Positions 1 to 8,405 of a DNA stretch of 64,000 bases are shown piece after piece; the stretch's first letter is position 1; each line of letters opens with the position of its first letter. The notes beneath the pieces were generated by a model. That model did no database searches, was not told where the DNA came from, and saw only the letters and a program-made list of their open reading frames with translations. The DNA lies in NCBI RefSeq assembly GCF_030285365.1, contig NZ_JASVDS010000006.1, forward strand, positions 1 to 64,000, read 5' to 3'. The stretch comes from Roseateles subflavus. GTDB taxonomy: Bacteria > Pseudomonadota > Gammaproteobacteria > Burkholderiales > Burkholderiaceae_C. The position numbers were made by a program, and so were the translations under genes.

Positions 1-184
1 CGCCCTTGGCGTTCAGTTCGTCGATGGCCATGCGCGCGCCCAACTCATTGTCCTTGCCCAGGTGGGCAATGCCGCCGCTCGTGGGACCCACGTGGCCGAT
101 CTTCACGACCAGGTCCTGAGCCATCGCGGTACCGCCCAGCATCAGGGCGACAGCACCCACAACCACATTCAACTTGACTTGCAT
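1..184 (-). CDS. Branched-chain amino-acid ABC transporter substrate-binding protein (N-terminal fragment)
   Basis: Only the first 61 codons lie in the window; the gene runs off the left edge. The product starts with a Sec signal peptide (MQVKLN, a hydrophobic stretch, cleavage predicted after AMA at about residue 22). The mature start, QDLVVKIGHVGPTSGG, is typical of periplasmic type-1 binding proteins of the LivJ/LivK family, which deliver leucine, isoleucine, valine or related ligands to a LivHMGF-type ABC importer. A GGAGG ribosome site sits a few bases before the ATG. Ligand specificity cannot be read from this fragment, and no transporter subunits are visible here. Confidence 0.85.
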   Translation of the reverse strand, partial: MQVKLNVVVGAVALMLGGTAMAQDLVVKIGHVGPTSGGIAHLGKDNELGARMAIDELNAKG

Positions 185-450
185 GAATAACCTCCGAGTT
201 GGAAGAAGGAGAGCTTTATGTTGTCGATTGCTCAACGGCGCAGACCATACTCCAAATCCGAGGCCGCCTCCATGGGGAAAGCGTGGAAAACCGCGAGGAC
301 CCGATGCACGTTGTGGGCCCCGCAACAGACCTTTCGGCGGGCACAGACCGGGCACGCGCGAGCGCGCCCCAGCACCCGGCAGCGCTGCGCTGTTCGGGTG
401 CGGGCAGCCCCGTCACGGGGCTCGCCATGGGAGCGCGAGGCGCCTTCGCG
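185..450. other. Intergenic region upstream of the LivK-like gene
   Basis: These 266 bases separate the binding-protein start from the end of the next minus-strand gene. They must carry the livK-like promoter and untranslated leader, but I find no convincing -35/-10 pair. A short GC hairpin at 405-421 lies just downstream of the neighbouring gene's stop and has no T-run, so it is at best a weak terminator. Open frames here look like GC-driven noise. Confidence 0.4.
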
Positions 451-1575
451 TCAGGCCAGGGGTCGGCCGTCCGACGCGCCCAGGGACTCCGCGCCGAGCG
501 CCTCCATCACATGCAGATGCAAGCTGGGCTTGAGCGACTCGATGAGCGACTCCGACAGCTGCGGTGACAGGCGGATCAGCGTCTCGACCAGCGCACTGGG
601 CAGCTCGTCGCGCAGCAGCCGGTCCAGGGCTTCCTGGATGATGGCCTGCAGCCGCTCCTCGCTGACGCCGGGCAGGTGGACGCCGGTCTGGCGAACGGCC
701 AGCGTGCCGGGGTCCAAAGGCGGCGGGAGCGTGGCCTCGGTCGGCGCGGCCGGCGGGGCGGCGACCACGTGCACCGGCGGCGTGATGGCGTCCGGCGCAG
801 GCGTGGCGACCACGGCCGGTGCGGTGTCTGTGGCGATGCGTGCCGGCGGGGGCTCGGCGGGCACCCCCACCTCGGGCTCCTCGGCCTCGGCCCATCGCTC
901 AGGCAGCGGCAGGGATGCCGGCTCGGCCACGGCCGGCGGCGCGGCGCGCAGGAAGGCCGGGATGTCCGGGAGGTCCGTGAATGCGCCGGGCGGCTGGACG
1001 GACTCGACGAACTCCTCATGCACCTGCTCCACCGCCGGCGGCTCGAGGTCGAGCGGGGTCAGCGGTGACAGGTCAAGGACAAGCTCCGGCAGATCCGGCG
1101 ACGGTGCCAGCGGAGGCAGCGGCGCGGCGGGATCGTCGGCCCCGGCGGCAGTGGACAGGTCCGGCGGCACGGCGGCGCCGTCGGCGGTCAGCGGACGCAG
1201 GCTGGCACTCGCCAGGACCGGCGATGACGGCAGCGTCGGGTAGACGTCCAGCACCTGCGTCGACACGTCGGGCGCCTGCACGGGCGCGACGTCGATGGAG
1301 AGGTCGATGAAGGGCGCATCATCCGGCGGCGCCAGCGGATCACGCGGGCGCACCAGCTGCCACGGCGTCATGACGTCGCTCTCGCCATGCCCCGCGGTGT
1401 CGTCGGCAGGCGCGGGCTCGTCGCCCCAGTCGAGGCTGATGGGGACGAGCTCGTCGTGCATGGGGCGGCGGTCCTGCCCGCCCGGCGGGTTCAGCCCGCC
1501 GACCGGACGACCCAGGCGCTGCTCATCCAGCACCTCCGTCAGGGTGGGCACCACGCGGGTGCCGTTCGAACTCAT
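451..1575 (-). CDS. Pro/Ala-rich hypothetical protein coupled to holC
   Basis: A 374-residue protein I do not recognise. Residues 1 to about 290 are low complexity, rich in Pro, Ala, Asp and Glu, and probably disordered. Only the last ~75 residues look folded: an amphipathic stretch (VSEERLQAIIQEALDRLLRD...) suggesting two or three helices. No signal peptide or membrane segment is visible. Its ATG overlaps the holC stop by 4 bases (ATGA at 1572-1575), so it is probably translated by coupling after holC. Similar Pro-rich proteins near holC in Burkholderiales are annotated as hypothetical or DUF2486-like; that family assignment is a guess. Confidence 0.7.
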   Translation of the reverse strand: MSSNGTRVVPTLTEVLDEQRLGRPVGGLNPPGGQDRRPMHDELVPISLDWGDEPAPADDTAGHGESDVMTPWQLVRPRDPLAPPDDAPFIDLSIDVAPVQAPDVSTQVLDVYPTLPSSPVLASASLRPLTADGAAVPPDLSTAAGADDPAAPLPPLAPSPDLPELVLDLSPLTPLDLEPPAVEQVHEEFVESVQPPGAFTDLPDIPAFLRAAPPAVAEPASLPLPERWAEAEEPEVGVPAEPPPARIATDTAPAVVATPAPDAITPPVHVVAAPPAAPTEATLPPPLDPGTLAVRQTGVHLPGVSEERLQAIIQEALDRLLRDELPSALVETLIRLSPQLSESLIESLKPSLHLHVMEALGAESLGASDGRPLA

Positions 1576-2003
1576 GCATTGACCTCGTGATGCTTGATGT
1601 CGAGGCCCATCTCGCGATAGGCCTTGTAGCGGCGTCGCCCGGCCTGCACCTGTTCCGGCTCGCTGGAGAGCACCTCCAGCACCCGGTCCAGCGAGGCCAC
1701 GTCCGCCATGAAGTCAGCCCCCAGGTTGAGGACGGTCCGGCAGTGCGGGGCGGCGTCCTGCCGCTCCGCCAGCACGAGCGGCGTGGCCCGCAGCAGGCCG
1801 GCGTCGACGCCCTCGCGCGCCAGCACGTGCGGGATGAAGTCGGTCGGGTCCTGCGTCCACAGGGCGGCATCGAGCCGCGCCAGCAGCGACGCCGGCCCCA
1901 GCACCAGGACCTGCGCCCCGCTGCCATAGGCCTTGCGCAGCAGCCGCGTCGCGAAGTGCAGGCGGTCCGAGACGCCGGTGTAGAAGGTGACCTCAACCGC
2001 CAT
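1572..2003 (-). CDS. holC: DNA polymerase III subunit chi
   Basis: A 143-residue cytoplasmic protein with the HolC pattern: an N-terminal beta strand then YTGVSDRLHFATRLLRKAYG, the VLVLGPASLLARLDAALWT segment, and DFIPHVLA. Chi forms a heterodimer with psi in the clamp-loader complex and links it to single-strand binding protein during replication. In many bacteria holC follows pepA, and here it lies 57 bases downstream of pepA on the same strand, so the two are probably co-transcribed. The start is MAVEVTFYTG. The length matches the family. Confidence 0.92.
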   Translation of the reverse strand: MAVEVTFYTGVSDRLHFATRLLRKAYGSGAQVLVLGPASLLARLDAALWTQDPTDFIPHVLAREGVDAGLLRATPLVLAERQDAAPHCRTVLNLGADFMADVASLDRVLEVLSSEPEQVQAGRRRYKAYREMGLDIKHHEVNA

Positions 2004-2060
2004 GCGGCCTCCGGCATGAACACCTCAGCACGTGTGCATTCCCGAACGGCCGACGCGCGA

Positions 2061-3521
2061 TCACTTGGCGTGGGACAGCACGAAGTGCGTCAGCAGGCCC
2101 ACGGGACGGCCGGTGCCGCCCTTGGCCGCGCCGCTCTTCCAGGCGGTGCCCGCGATGTCCAGGTGGCCCCAGCGGTACTTGCTGGTGAAGCGCTTCAGGA
2201 ACAGGGCCGCCGTGATGGAACCGCCGGCACGCGAACCGACGTTCGCCACGTCGGCGAAGTTGCTCTTGAGGCCCTCTTCGTACTCTTCGTCGAGGGGCAT
2301 GCGCCAGCAGGGATCCAGGGCCTGCTCGCCGGCGGCCGTCAGTGCCGCGGCCAGGGCATCGTCGCTCGCGTACATGCCGCTGCGCACGCCGCCCAGGGCG
2401 ATCACGCAGGCGCCGGTCAGCGTGGCCACGTCCACCACCACCGCCGGCTTGAAACGCTCGGCGTAGGTCAGGGCATCGCACAGGATCAGACGGCCTTCGG
2501 CGTCGGTGTTCAGCACCTCGATGGTCTGGCCGGCCATGGACGTGATGACGTCACCCGGCTTCAGTGCCTTGCCGCTGGGCATGTTCTCGCAGGAGGGGAT
2601 CAGCACGACGAGGTTCAGCTTGGGCTTGAGCTCGGCCACGGCACGCAGGGTGCCCAGCACGCCGGCGGCGCCGCCCATGTCGAACTTCATCTCGTCCATC
2701 TCGGCACCCGGCTTCAGCGAGATGCCGCCCGAGTCGAAGGTCAGGCCCTTGCCGACCAGCACCACCGGAGCCTGCGTCTTGGGAGCGCCCTCGTACTTGG
2801 CGACGATGAACTTCAGCGGCTCGTCCGAACCCTGGGCGACGGCCAGGAAGGAGCCCATGCCCAGCTTCTCGACGGCCTTGCGGTCCAGGATCTCGACCTT
2901 GATGCCATGGCTCTTGGCCAGGGCCTTGGCCTGCTCGGCCAGGAAGGTCGGCGTGGCGTAGTTGCCCGGGCGATTGCCGCACTCCTTGGCCAGCTCGACG
3001 CCGGCGGCGATGGCCTGGCCGCGGTCCAGACCCAGCTTGACGGCCTTGGCGGCGGCCTTGTCGGCCAGCAGCGTGAGCTTGCTCAGCGCCGAGGCGGCCG
3101 GGGCGCTGGGCTTGGTGTGGCGGTAGGTGTAGACGGCATCGGCAGCGGCCAGGGCGGTCTGCTCGGCCAGGGCTTCATCCAGGCCGTCGAAGCCCACGTA
3201 GATCACGGCGGCGTGGGCTGCGTTGCGGGCCTTGACGAGGCCCAGCGCGGCAGCCACGGCGGCCTTGGCGCTCTTGGGGCTGGCCGGGCCGGCCGCAGCC
3301 AGCACCAGGCGGGCGCTCTTCACGCCGGGGGCGCGCTGCACCAGCAGGGTCTTGCCGGCCTTGAGCTCGAAGTCGCCGAGCTTGATGGCGTCCTTGGCCG
3401 CGTCGGCCACGGCCTTGTCCAGCTTCGCCGGGAGGGCTTCGCCGGCGATCACGACGATCAGGGCGTCGGCATTGATGCCGGCCAGGGTGTCCAGGGACGC
3501 AGACTGAGTACGGAAGTCCAT
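2061..3521 (-). CDS. pepA: Leucyl aminopeptidase (M17 family)
   Basis: A cytosolic manganese/zinc aminopeptidase that removes N-terminal amino acids from peptides and acts as a hexamer. The metal and active-site motifs are present in order: GKGLTFDSGGISLKP (lysine and aspartate ligands), then NTDAEGRLILCDALTYAE, the family signature. About 486 residues, the usual length for PepA. I start at MDFRTQSASL; an in-frame ATG four codons upstream (3533) is possible but gives an unusual extension. The gene is divergent from lptF with only 28 bases between start codons, so their promoters must overlap or lie inside the opposing gene. Confidence 0.95.
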   Translation of the reverse strand: MDFRTQSASLDTLAGINADALIVVIAGEALPAKLDKAVADAAKDAIKLGDFELKAGKTLLVQRAPGVKSARLVLAAAGPASPKSAKAAVAAALGLVKARNAAHAAVIYVGFDGLDEALAEQTALAAADAVYTYRHTKPSAPAASALSKLTLLADKAAAKAVKLGLDRGQAIAAGVELAKECGNRPGNYATPTFLAEQAKALAKSHGIKVEILDRKAVEKLGMGSFLAVAQGSDEPLKFIVAKYEGAPKTQAPVVLVGKGLTFDSGGISLKPGAEMDEMKFDMGGAAGVLGTLRAVAELKPKLNLVVLIPSCENMPSGKALKPGDVITSMAGQTIEVLNTDAEGRLILCDALTYAERFKPAVVVDVATLTGACVIALGGVRSGMYASDDALAAALTAAGEQALDPCWRMPLDEEYEEGLKSNFADVANVGSRAGGSITAALFLKRFTSKYRWGHLDIAGTAWKSGAAKGGTGRPVGLLTHFVLSHAK

Positions 3522-3549
3522 AATGCGGTGCAATTAGTAAAGTGCTCGG

Positions 3550-4674
3550 ATGTTATTCGATTCCACCCTGAGGAAGGATCTGGCGCGCAGCTTCGGCGTG
3601 ACCGTGATCGTCATCCTGACTGTCGTGCTCACGTATCTGCTGATCCGCACCCTGGGCCAGGCGGCCGGGGGCAGCGTGGCGCCGCAGGACGTGCTGCTGC
3701 TGCTCGGCTACACGAGCCTGGGCTACCTCTCCATCATCTTCGCGCTGGCGCTGTTCATCGCCATCGTGGCCTGCCTGGGCCGCATGTACCGCGAGTCGGA
3801 GATGACGATCTGGTTCGCCAGCGGCGTCGGGCTGTCGCGCTTCGTGAAGCCCGTGCTGCGCATGACCGCGCCCGTGCTGCTGGCCGTGGCGCTGCTGCAG
3901 CTGGTGGTGTGGCCCTGGGGCAACCAGAACAGCGAGCAGCTGCGCGAGCGCTACGAGAAGCGCTCGGACCTCTCCCGTGTCGCGCCGGGCCAGTTCCAGA
4001 CCTCGCGTGACGGCAGCCGCGTGTTCTTCATCGACCGTGACAGCAAGGACGGCAGCGTCGGCCGCAACGTCTTCATCCTCACGGAGCAGAAGGCGCAGGA
4101 GTCCGTGACCACCGCGCACCGCGGGCAGATCGAGTTCCAGGGCAACGACCGTTTCCTGACGCTCTCGCAGGGCCAGCGCAACGAGATCGACAAGGACAGC
4201 GGCGACAAGACCCTCTCCCGCTTCGAGCACTACCGGGTGCTGATGGACACGCAGGTCGAGCGCACCGACGCCGAGCTGCCGCCCAAGGCCACGTCCAGCC
4301 TCGACCTGCTGCGCAAGCCCACGCCGCGCAACCTTGGCGAGCTCACCTGGCGTGTGGGCCTGGCCCTCGGGGCGATGAACCTCGTGCTGCTGGGCATCGG
4401 CCTCTCGGCCAGCAACCCGCGCCGCGCCAGCAACTGGAACCTGCTGGTGGCCCTGCTGAGCTTCATCATCTACTACAACCTCATCAACCTGACCCAGACC
4501 TGGGTGGCCAACGAACGCACCACGCTGCCGCGCGCCCTCCTCGCACTGCACGGCTCGGCCTTCGTGCTGGCGATGCTGCTGCTCTGGTGGCGTGACAACA
4601 GCAACCGCTTCTGCCTGGCTCGCGGGCCGCGGCGAGCCCCGGGTGACACCGGCAAGCCGGGGGCCTGCGCATGA
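3550..4674 (+). CDS. lptF: LPS export ABC transporter permease LptF
   Basis: One of the two inner-membrane permeases of the LptB2FG complex, which extracts lipopolysaccharide from the inner membrane and passes it to the LptC-A-D bridge. The sequence shows three N-terminal membrane segments (about residues 12-33, 50-75, 97-118), a periplasmic beta-jellyroll domain (about 120-270) and three C-terminal membrane segments. LGRMYRESEMTIWFASGVG is the coupling-helix region typical of LptF/LptG. 374 residues, normal size. Its stop overlaps the lptG start by four bases (ATGA), so the pair is translationally coupled. LptB is not in the window. Confidence 0.95.
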   Translation: MLFDSTLRKDLARSFGVTVIVILTVVLTYLLIRTLGQAAGGSVAPQDVLLLLGYTSLGYLSIIFALALFIAIVACLGRMYRESEMTIWFASGVGLSRFVKPVLRMTAPVLLAVALLQLVVWPWGNQNSEQLRERYEKRSDLSRVAPGQFQTSRDGSRVFFIDRDSKDGSVGRNVFILTEQKAQESVTTAHRGQIEFQGNDRFLTLSQGQRNEIDKDSGDKTLSRFEHYRVLMDTQVERTDAELPPKATSSLDLLRKPTPRNLGELTWRVGLALGAMNLVLLGIGLSASNPRRASNWNLLVALLSFIIYYNLINLTQTWVANERTTLPRALLALHGSAFVLAMLLLWWRDNSNRFCLARGPRRAPGDTGKPGACA

Positions 4675-5783
4675 AGACCGTCCGACGCCTGCTCTACCGG
4701 GACATCGTCACCGCGGTGATCTTCGTCGCCGTGGCCTTCCTTTCGCTCTTCTTCTTCATCGGCTTCATCGAGGAACTCGACCGTGCCAACCGGCGCGGCG
4801 GCGGGGCCGTGCTGGCCAGCCTGCTCGCGCTGCTGGAGATGCCGTCCCACTTCTACGAGATCTTCCCGATCGCCGTGCTGATCGGCAGCATCTTCTCGCT
4901 CGCCCGCATGGCGCAGTCCAGCGAGTTCACGATCCTGCGCACCGGCGGCCTCGGCCCGGGGCGGGCCCTGGGGCTGCTGGCCGTGCTTGCCGCCGTCTTC
5001 GGCGCCCTGACCTTCGTGGTGGGCGACTACGTGGCGCCATGGGCCGAGAAGCAGGCCGAGGTGCTGCGCCGCGACCCGCGCGAAGTCGCCGCCAGCGGCG
5101 CACCCGGCGTCTGGCTCAAGGACCGCCAGACCGCGGCGGACGGCGAGCGCAGCTTCTCGATCAACGTCAAGTCGGCCTCGGTGAGCGGCGAGCTCGGCGG
5201 CGTGCGGCTGTTCGAGTTCGATGCCCAGGGGCGGCTGCTGAGCCGCACGGAGGCCCGCCGTGCGCAGGTCGACAAGGACGGCCTGTGGCGCCTCTATGAC
5301 GTCGAGCGCAGCCAATGGACGACCGCCGAGGCCGGCCAGCGCGCCCGCGTCTGGGAGAGTCACCTCGATGAATGGGAGTGGCATGGCGGCCTGAGCTCCA
5401 ACGTGGTCAGCGCGGCCGTGCTGCCGCCCTGGTCGATGTCGACGCTGGAGCTGTACCGCTACACGCAGCATCTCTCGGCCCAGGAACAGTCGGCGCAGCA
5501 GTACGACATCCAGTTCTGGCGCAAGGCGCTGTATCCGCTCGCCTGCTTCGTGATGGTCGCGCTCGCCCTGCCCTTCGCCTATCTGCATGGCCGTGCCGGC
5601 GGCATCAGCCTGAAGGTCTTCGGCGGCATCATGGGCGGGATCAGCTTCGTGCTGCTCAACAACCTGGCCGGCCATCTGGGCCTGCTCAAGCAATGGTCGC
5701 CCTGGGCCGTGGCCTCCGCGCCCAGCCTGCTCTACCTCTGCATCTCGCTGGCTGCCTTCGGCTGGCTGGTGCGCTACCGCTGA
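4671..5783 (+). CDS. lptG: LPS export ABC transporter permease LptG
   Basis: Partner permease of LptF in the LptB2FG lipopolysaccharide exporter. 370 residues with the same plan: membrane helices at about 12-32, 58-78 and 100-120, a periplasmic domain, then helices near 280-365. The coupling motif ARMAQSSEFTILRTGG is characteristic. It starts inside the last codon and stop of lptF. The periplasmic jellyroll (about 125-265) carries the LPS path. Function is taken from the family and the tight pairing with lptF. Confidence 0.95.
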   Translation: MKTVRRLLYRDIVTAVIFVAVAFLSLFFFIGFIEELDRANRRGGGAVLASLLALLEMPSHFYEIFPIAVLIGSIFSLARMAQSSEFTILRTGGLGPGRALGLLAVLAAVFGALTFVVGDYVAPWAEKQAEVLRRDPREVAASGAPGVWLKDRQTAADGERSFSINVKSASVSGELGGVRLFEFDAQGRLLSRTEARRAQVDKDGLWRLYDVERSQWTTAEAGQRARVWESHLDEWEWHGGLSSNVVSAAVLPPWSMSTLELYRYTQHLSAQEQSAQQYDIQFWRKALYPLACFVMVALALPFAYLHGRAGGISLKVFGGIMGGISFVLLNNLAGHLGLLKQWSPWAVASAPSLLYLCISLAAFGWLVRYR

Positions 5784-5795
5784 TTCGGATCACGC

Positions 5796-6182
5796 ATGGA
5801 CGGACTGCTTCTCTTCGCCCACGGTGCCCGCGACCCCCGCTGGGCCGGCCCCTTCGAGGCCGTGGCCCGCCGCATCGCGCAGCAGCGCCCGGGGCAGCCC
5901 GTGGCCCTGGCCTTTCTCGAGTTCATGCAGCCGGACTTCGCCACCGCCGCGGCCGGGCTGATCGCCCAGGGCTGCCTGCGCATCCACGTCGTGCCCATGT
6001 TCCTGGGCAGCGGCGGCCATGTGCAGCGGGACCTGCCGGTGCTCGTGGAGCAGCAGCGCGCGCTGCACGAAGGCCGCGTCGAATGGACGCTGCAGGCGCC
6101 GCTCGGCGAGCAGCCCCGCATCATCGAGGCCATGGCCGAGGCCTGCCTCGCCCCGCTCGCCACGCCATCCGGCAAGACCTGA
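5796..6182 (+). CDS. CbiX/SirB-type sirohydrochlorin chelatase family protein
   Basis: A 128-residue single-domain chelatase-like protein. It carries the FAHGARDPRW motif, whose histidine is the metal-inserting residue in small CbiX/SirB proteins, and the second motif FLGSGGHVQRDLP, which holds the other histidine. Family members insert Fe2+ (siroheme) or Co2+ (cobalamin) into sirohydrochlorin. The next gene is a CysB-type regulator of sulfur assimilation, which favours siroheme for sulfite reductase, but ferro- and cobalto-chelatases cannot be separated by sequence at this level. It starts 12 bases after lptG and may share its transcript. Confidence 0.82.
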   Translation: MDGLLLFAHGARDPRWAGPFEAVARRIAQQRPGQPVALAFLEFMQPDFATAAAGLIAQGCLRIHVVPMFLGSGGHVQRDLPVLVEQQRALHEGRVEWTLQAPLGEQPRIIEAMAEACLAPLATPSGKT

Positions 6183-6197
6183 CCCCGGAGCCCCCGC

Positions 6198-7142
6198 ATG
6201 AACCTGCACCAGTTCAAGTTCGTCCAGGAGGCAGTGCGCCGCAATCTCAACCTCACCGAGACCGCCAAGGCGCTCTATACCTCGCAGCCAGGGGTCTCGA
6301 AGGCGATCCTGGAGCTCGAGGAGGAGCTGGGCGTGGACATCTTCTCGCGCCACGGCAAGCGCCTGCGCCGCGTGACGGAGCCCGGGCTGCAGGTGCTCAA
6401 GTCCATCGAGATCATCATGCGCGAGGTGAACAACCTCAAGCGCATCGGCGAGGAGTACTCCAAGCAGGATGCCGGCAAGTTCAGCATCGCGACCACGCAC
6501 ACGCAGGCGCGCTACGTACTGCCCGCGCCCGTGGCGCAGTTGCGCCGGCAGTTCCCGCAGGTCCAGGTGAGCCTGCACCAGGGCAATCCGGAGCAGGTGG
6601 CCCGCATGCTGCTGGACGAGACCGCCGACCTCGGGCTCGCGACGGAGTCGCTGGCGGAGTTCGAGGACCTCGTCACCCTGCCCTGCTACGAATGGCAGCA
6701 CGTGCTGGTGGTCCCGGCCCAACACCCGCTGGCCACCGTGGAGCGCCCGAGCCTCGAGCAGCTCGCGCAGGAACCGCTGATCTCCTACCACCCGAGCTTC
6801 ACCGGCCGCACCCGCATCGACAAGGCTTTCGCCGCGCGTCGGCTGCAGCCGGACATCGTGCTGGAGGCCATCGACTCCGACGTCATCAAGACCTATGTGC
6901 GACTGGGCATGGGCGTGGGCATCGTGGCGGAGATGGCCGTGCGGGACGACCCGCCCGGCGGGGATCTCGTCGCCCGGCCGCTCGGCCATGTCTTCGGCTT
7001 CAACACCGCGCGCATCGCCTTCAAGCGCGGCGCCTTCCTGCGCAACTACGTCTACGCCTTCGCGGAGCTGCTCTCCGACCGCCTGAACCGCAACCTGCTG
7101 CAGCGGGCACTCAGCGGCGAAGCCAGCGACTACGACCTCTGA
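6198..7142 (+). CDS. cysB: CysB family LysR-type transcriptional regulator
   Basis: A 314-residue LysR regulator of the CysB/Cbl branch. The N-terminal helix-turn-helix (LTETAKALYTSQPGVSKAIL, about residues 19-38) and the start MNLHQFKFVQEAVRR are nearly diagnostic of CysB. The C-terminal part (about 92-300) is the inducer-binding domain, including the conserved TTHTQARYVLP segment. CysB proteins activate sulfate uptake and cysteine biosynthesis genes and respond to O- or N-acetylserine. It follows the chelatase gene by 15 bases, consistent with a sulfur/siroheme unit. Whether this copy is the main CysB or a paralogue cannot be told here. Confidence 0.88.
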   Translation: MNLHQFKFVQEAVRRNLNLTETAKALYTSQPGVSKAILELEEELGVDIFSRHGKRLRRVTEPGLQVLKSIEIIMREVNNLKRIGEEYSKQDAGKFSIATTHTQARYVLPAPVAQLRRQFPQVQVSLHQGNPEQVARMLLDETADLGLATESLAEFEDLVTLPCYEWQHVLVVPAQHPLATVERPSLEQLAQEPLISYHPSFTGRTRIDKAFAARRLQPDIVLEAIDSDVIKTYVRLGMGVGIVAEMAVRDDPPGGDLVARPLGHVFGFNTARIAFKRGAFLRNYVYAFAELLSDRLNRNLLQRALSGEASDYDL

Positions 7143-7185
7143 CAGCGCCGTTCACGACACGGCCTCCTGCCCCTGCCCCCCTGCC

Positions 7186-8349
7186 ATGACCCCAACGCCC
7201 GAGATCCGTTCCCGCCTGCCTCACGTCGGCACCACCATCTTCAGCACCATGTCGGCACTCGCGCAGCAGCACGGCGCCGTCAACCTCGGCCAGGGCTTTC
7301 CCGACTTCGACTGCGACCCGGCCCTCGTCGAGGCCGTTCACCAGGCCATGAAGGCGGGCCACAACCAGTACCCGCTGATGACGGGCGTGCCGGCGCTGCG
7401 CCAGGGCATTGCCGCCAAGATGGAGGCGCTCTACGGCCGGCGCTACGATGCCGATCGCGAGATCACGGTGACGGCGGGCGCCACACAGGCGCTGCTCAGC
7501 ACGCTGCTGGCCATCGTGCATCCGGGCGACGAAGTCATCGTGCTGGAGCCCTGCTACGACGCCTACGGCCCCGAGATCGAGCTGGCGGGCGGCACCGTCG
7601 TGTGTGTGAAGCTGCTGCCCGACACCTACCGCCCCGACCTCCCCGCCATTGCCGCCGCGATCACGCCCCGCACCCGGGCCCTGGTGATCAACACGCCGCA
7701 CAACCCCAGCGGCCGCATCTGGCCGGCCGAGGACCTGCAGGCGCTGTCGGACCTGCTGGCGCCGACCTCCGTGCTGGTGATCAGTGACGAGGTCTACGAG
7801 CACATGGTCTTCGATGGCCGGCAGCACGAGAGCGCGGCCCGCTTCCCGGGCCTCGCGGCGCGCAGCTTCGTGATCAGCAGCTTTGGCAAGACCTACCACG
7901 TCACCGGCTGGAAGGTCGGCTACGTCGCCGCACCGGCGGCGCTGATGGCGGAGTTCCGCAAGGTGCACCAGTTCAACGTCTTCACGGTGAACACGCCCGT
8001 GCAGCACGGGCTGGCGGCCTATCTCCAGGACCCGCGCCCCTACCGCGACCTGCCCGCCTTCTATCAGCGCAAGCGCGACCTGTTCCGCGAGGGGCTGGCC
8101 GGCTCCCGGCTGCGGCTGCTGCCCTGCGAGGGCACCTACTTCCAGTGCGTGGACTACAGCGCACTGGGCGAGCCCTCGGGCCTGGCGCCCGATGAGTTCT
8201 GCCGCTGGCTGACCCGGGAGATCGGCGTGGCGGCGATCCCGCTGTCGGCCTTCTATGCGGAACCCGGCGACGACCGCCTCATCCGCTTCTGCTTCGCCAA
8301 GCAGGACGAGACGCTGCGCTCAGCCCTCGAGAAGCTGTGCCGCCTCTGA
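7186..8349 (+). CDS. PLP-dependent aminotransferase (methionine aminotransferase type)
   Basis: A 387-residue fold-type I aminotransferase resembling E. coli YbdL, which transaminates methionine and some aromatic amino acids. Visible features are the N-terminal NLGQGFPDFD and NQYPLMTG segments, the NTPHNPSGR asparagine region, SDEVYEH, and the PLP-binding lysine in SSFGKTYHVTGWK (Lys235). The family also includes kynurenine and glutamine transaminases, so the exact substrate is not certain. It lies 43 bases after cysB; a link to sulfur amino-acid metabolism is plausible but inferred. Confidence 0.85.
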   Translation: MTPTPEIRSRLPHVGTTIFSTMSALAQQHGAVNLGQGFPDFDCDPALVEAVHQAMKAGHNQYPLMTGVPALRQGIAAKMEALYGRRYDADREITVTAGATQALLSTLLAIVHPGDEVIVLEPCYDAYGPEIELAGGTVVCVKLLPDTYRPDLPAIAAAITPRTRALVINTPHNPSGRIWPAEDLQALSDLLAPTSVLVISDEVYEHMVFDGRQHESAARFPGLAARSFVISSFGKTYHVTGWKVGYVAAPAALMAEFRKVHQFNVFTVNTPVQHGLAAYLQDPRPYRDLPAFYQRKRDLFREGLAGSRLRLLPCEGTYFQCVDYSALGEPSGLAPDEFCRWLTREIGVAAIPLSAFYAEPGDDRLIRFCFAKQDETLRSALEKLCRL

Positions 8350-8405
8350 GCGCGCCTCGCCGCCGGCCTCCCTGACAACGCCGGGCGCCGGCCCGGCTGC
8401 CGCGT

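Noticed and set aside
1587-4010. An 807-codon plus-strand frame opposite holC and pepA and running into lptF
   Set aside because: It overlaps three well-supported genes in other frames; no ribosome site or recognisable motif.
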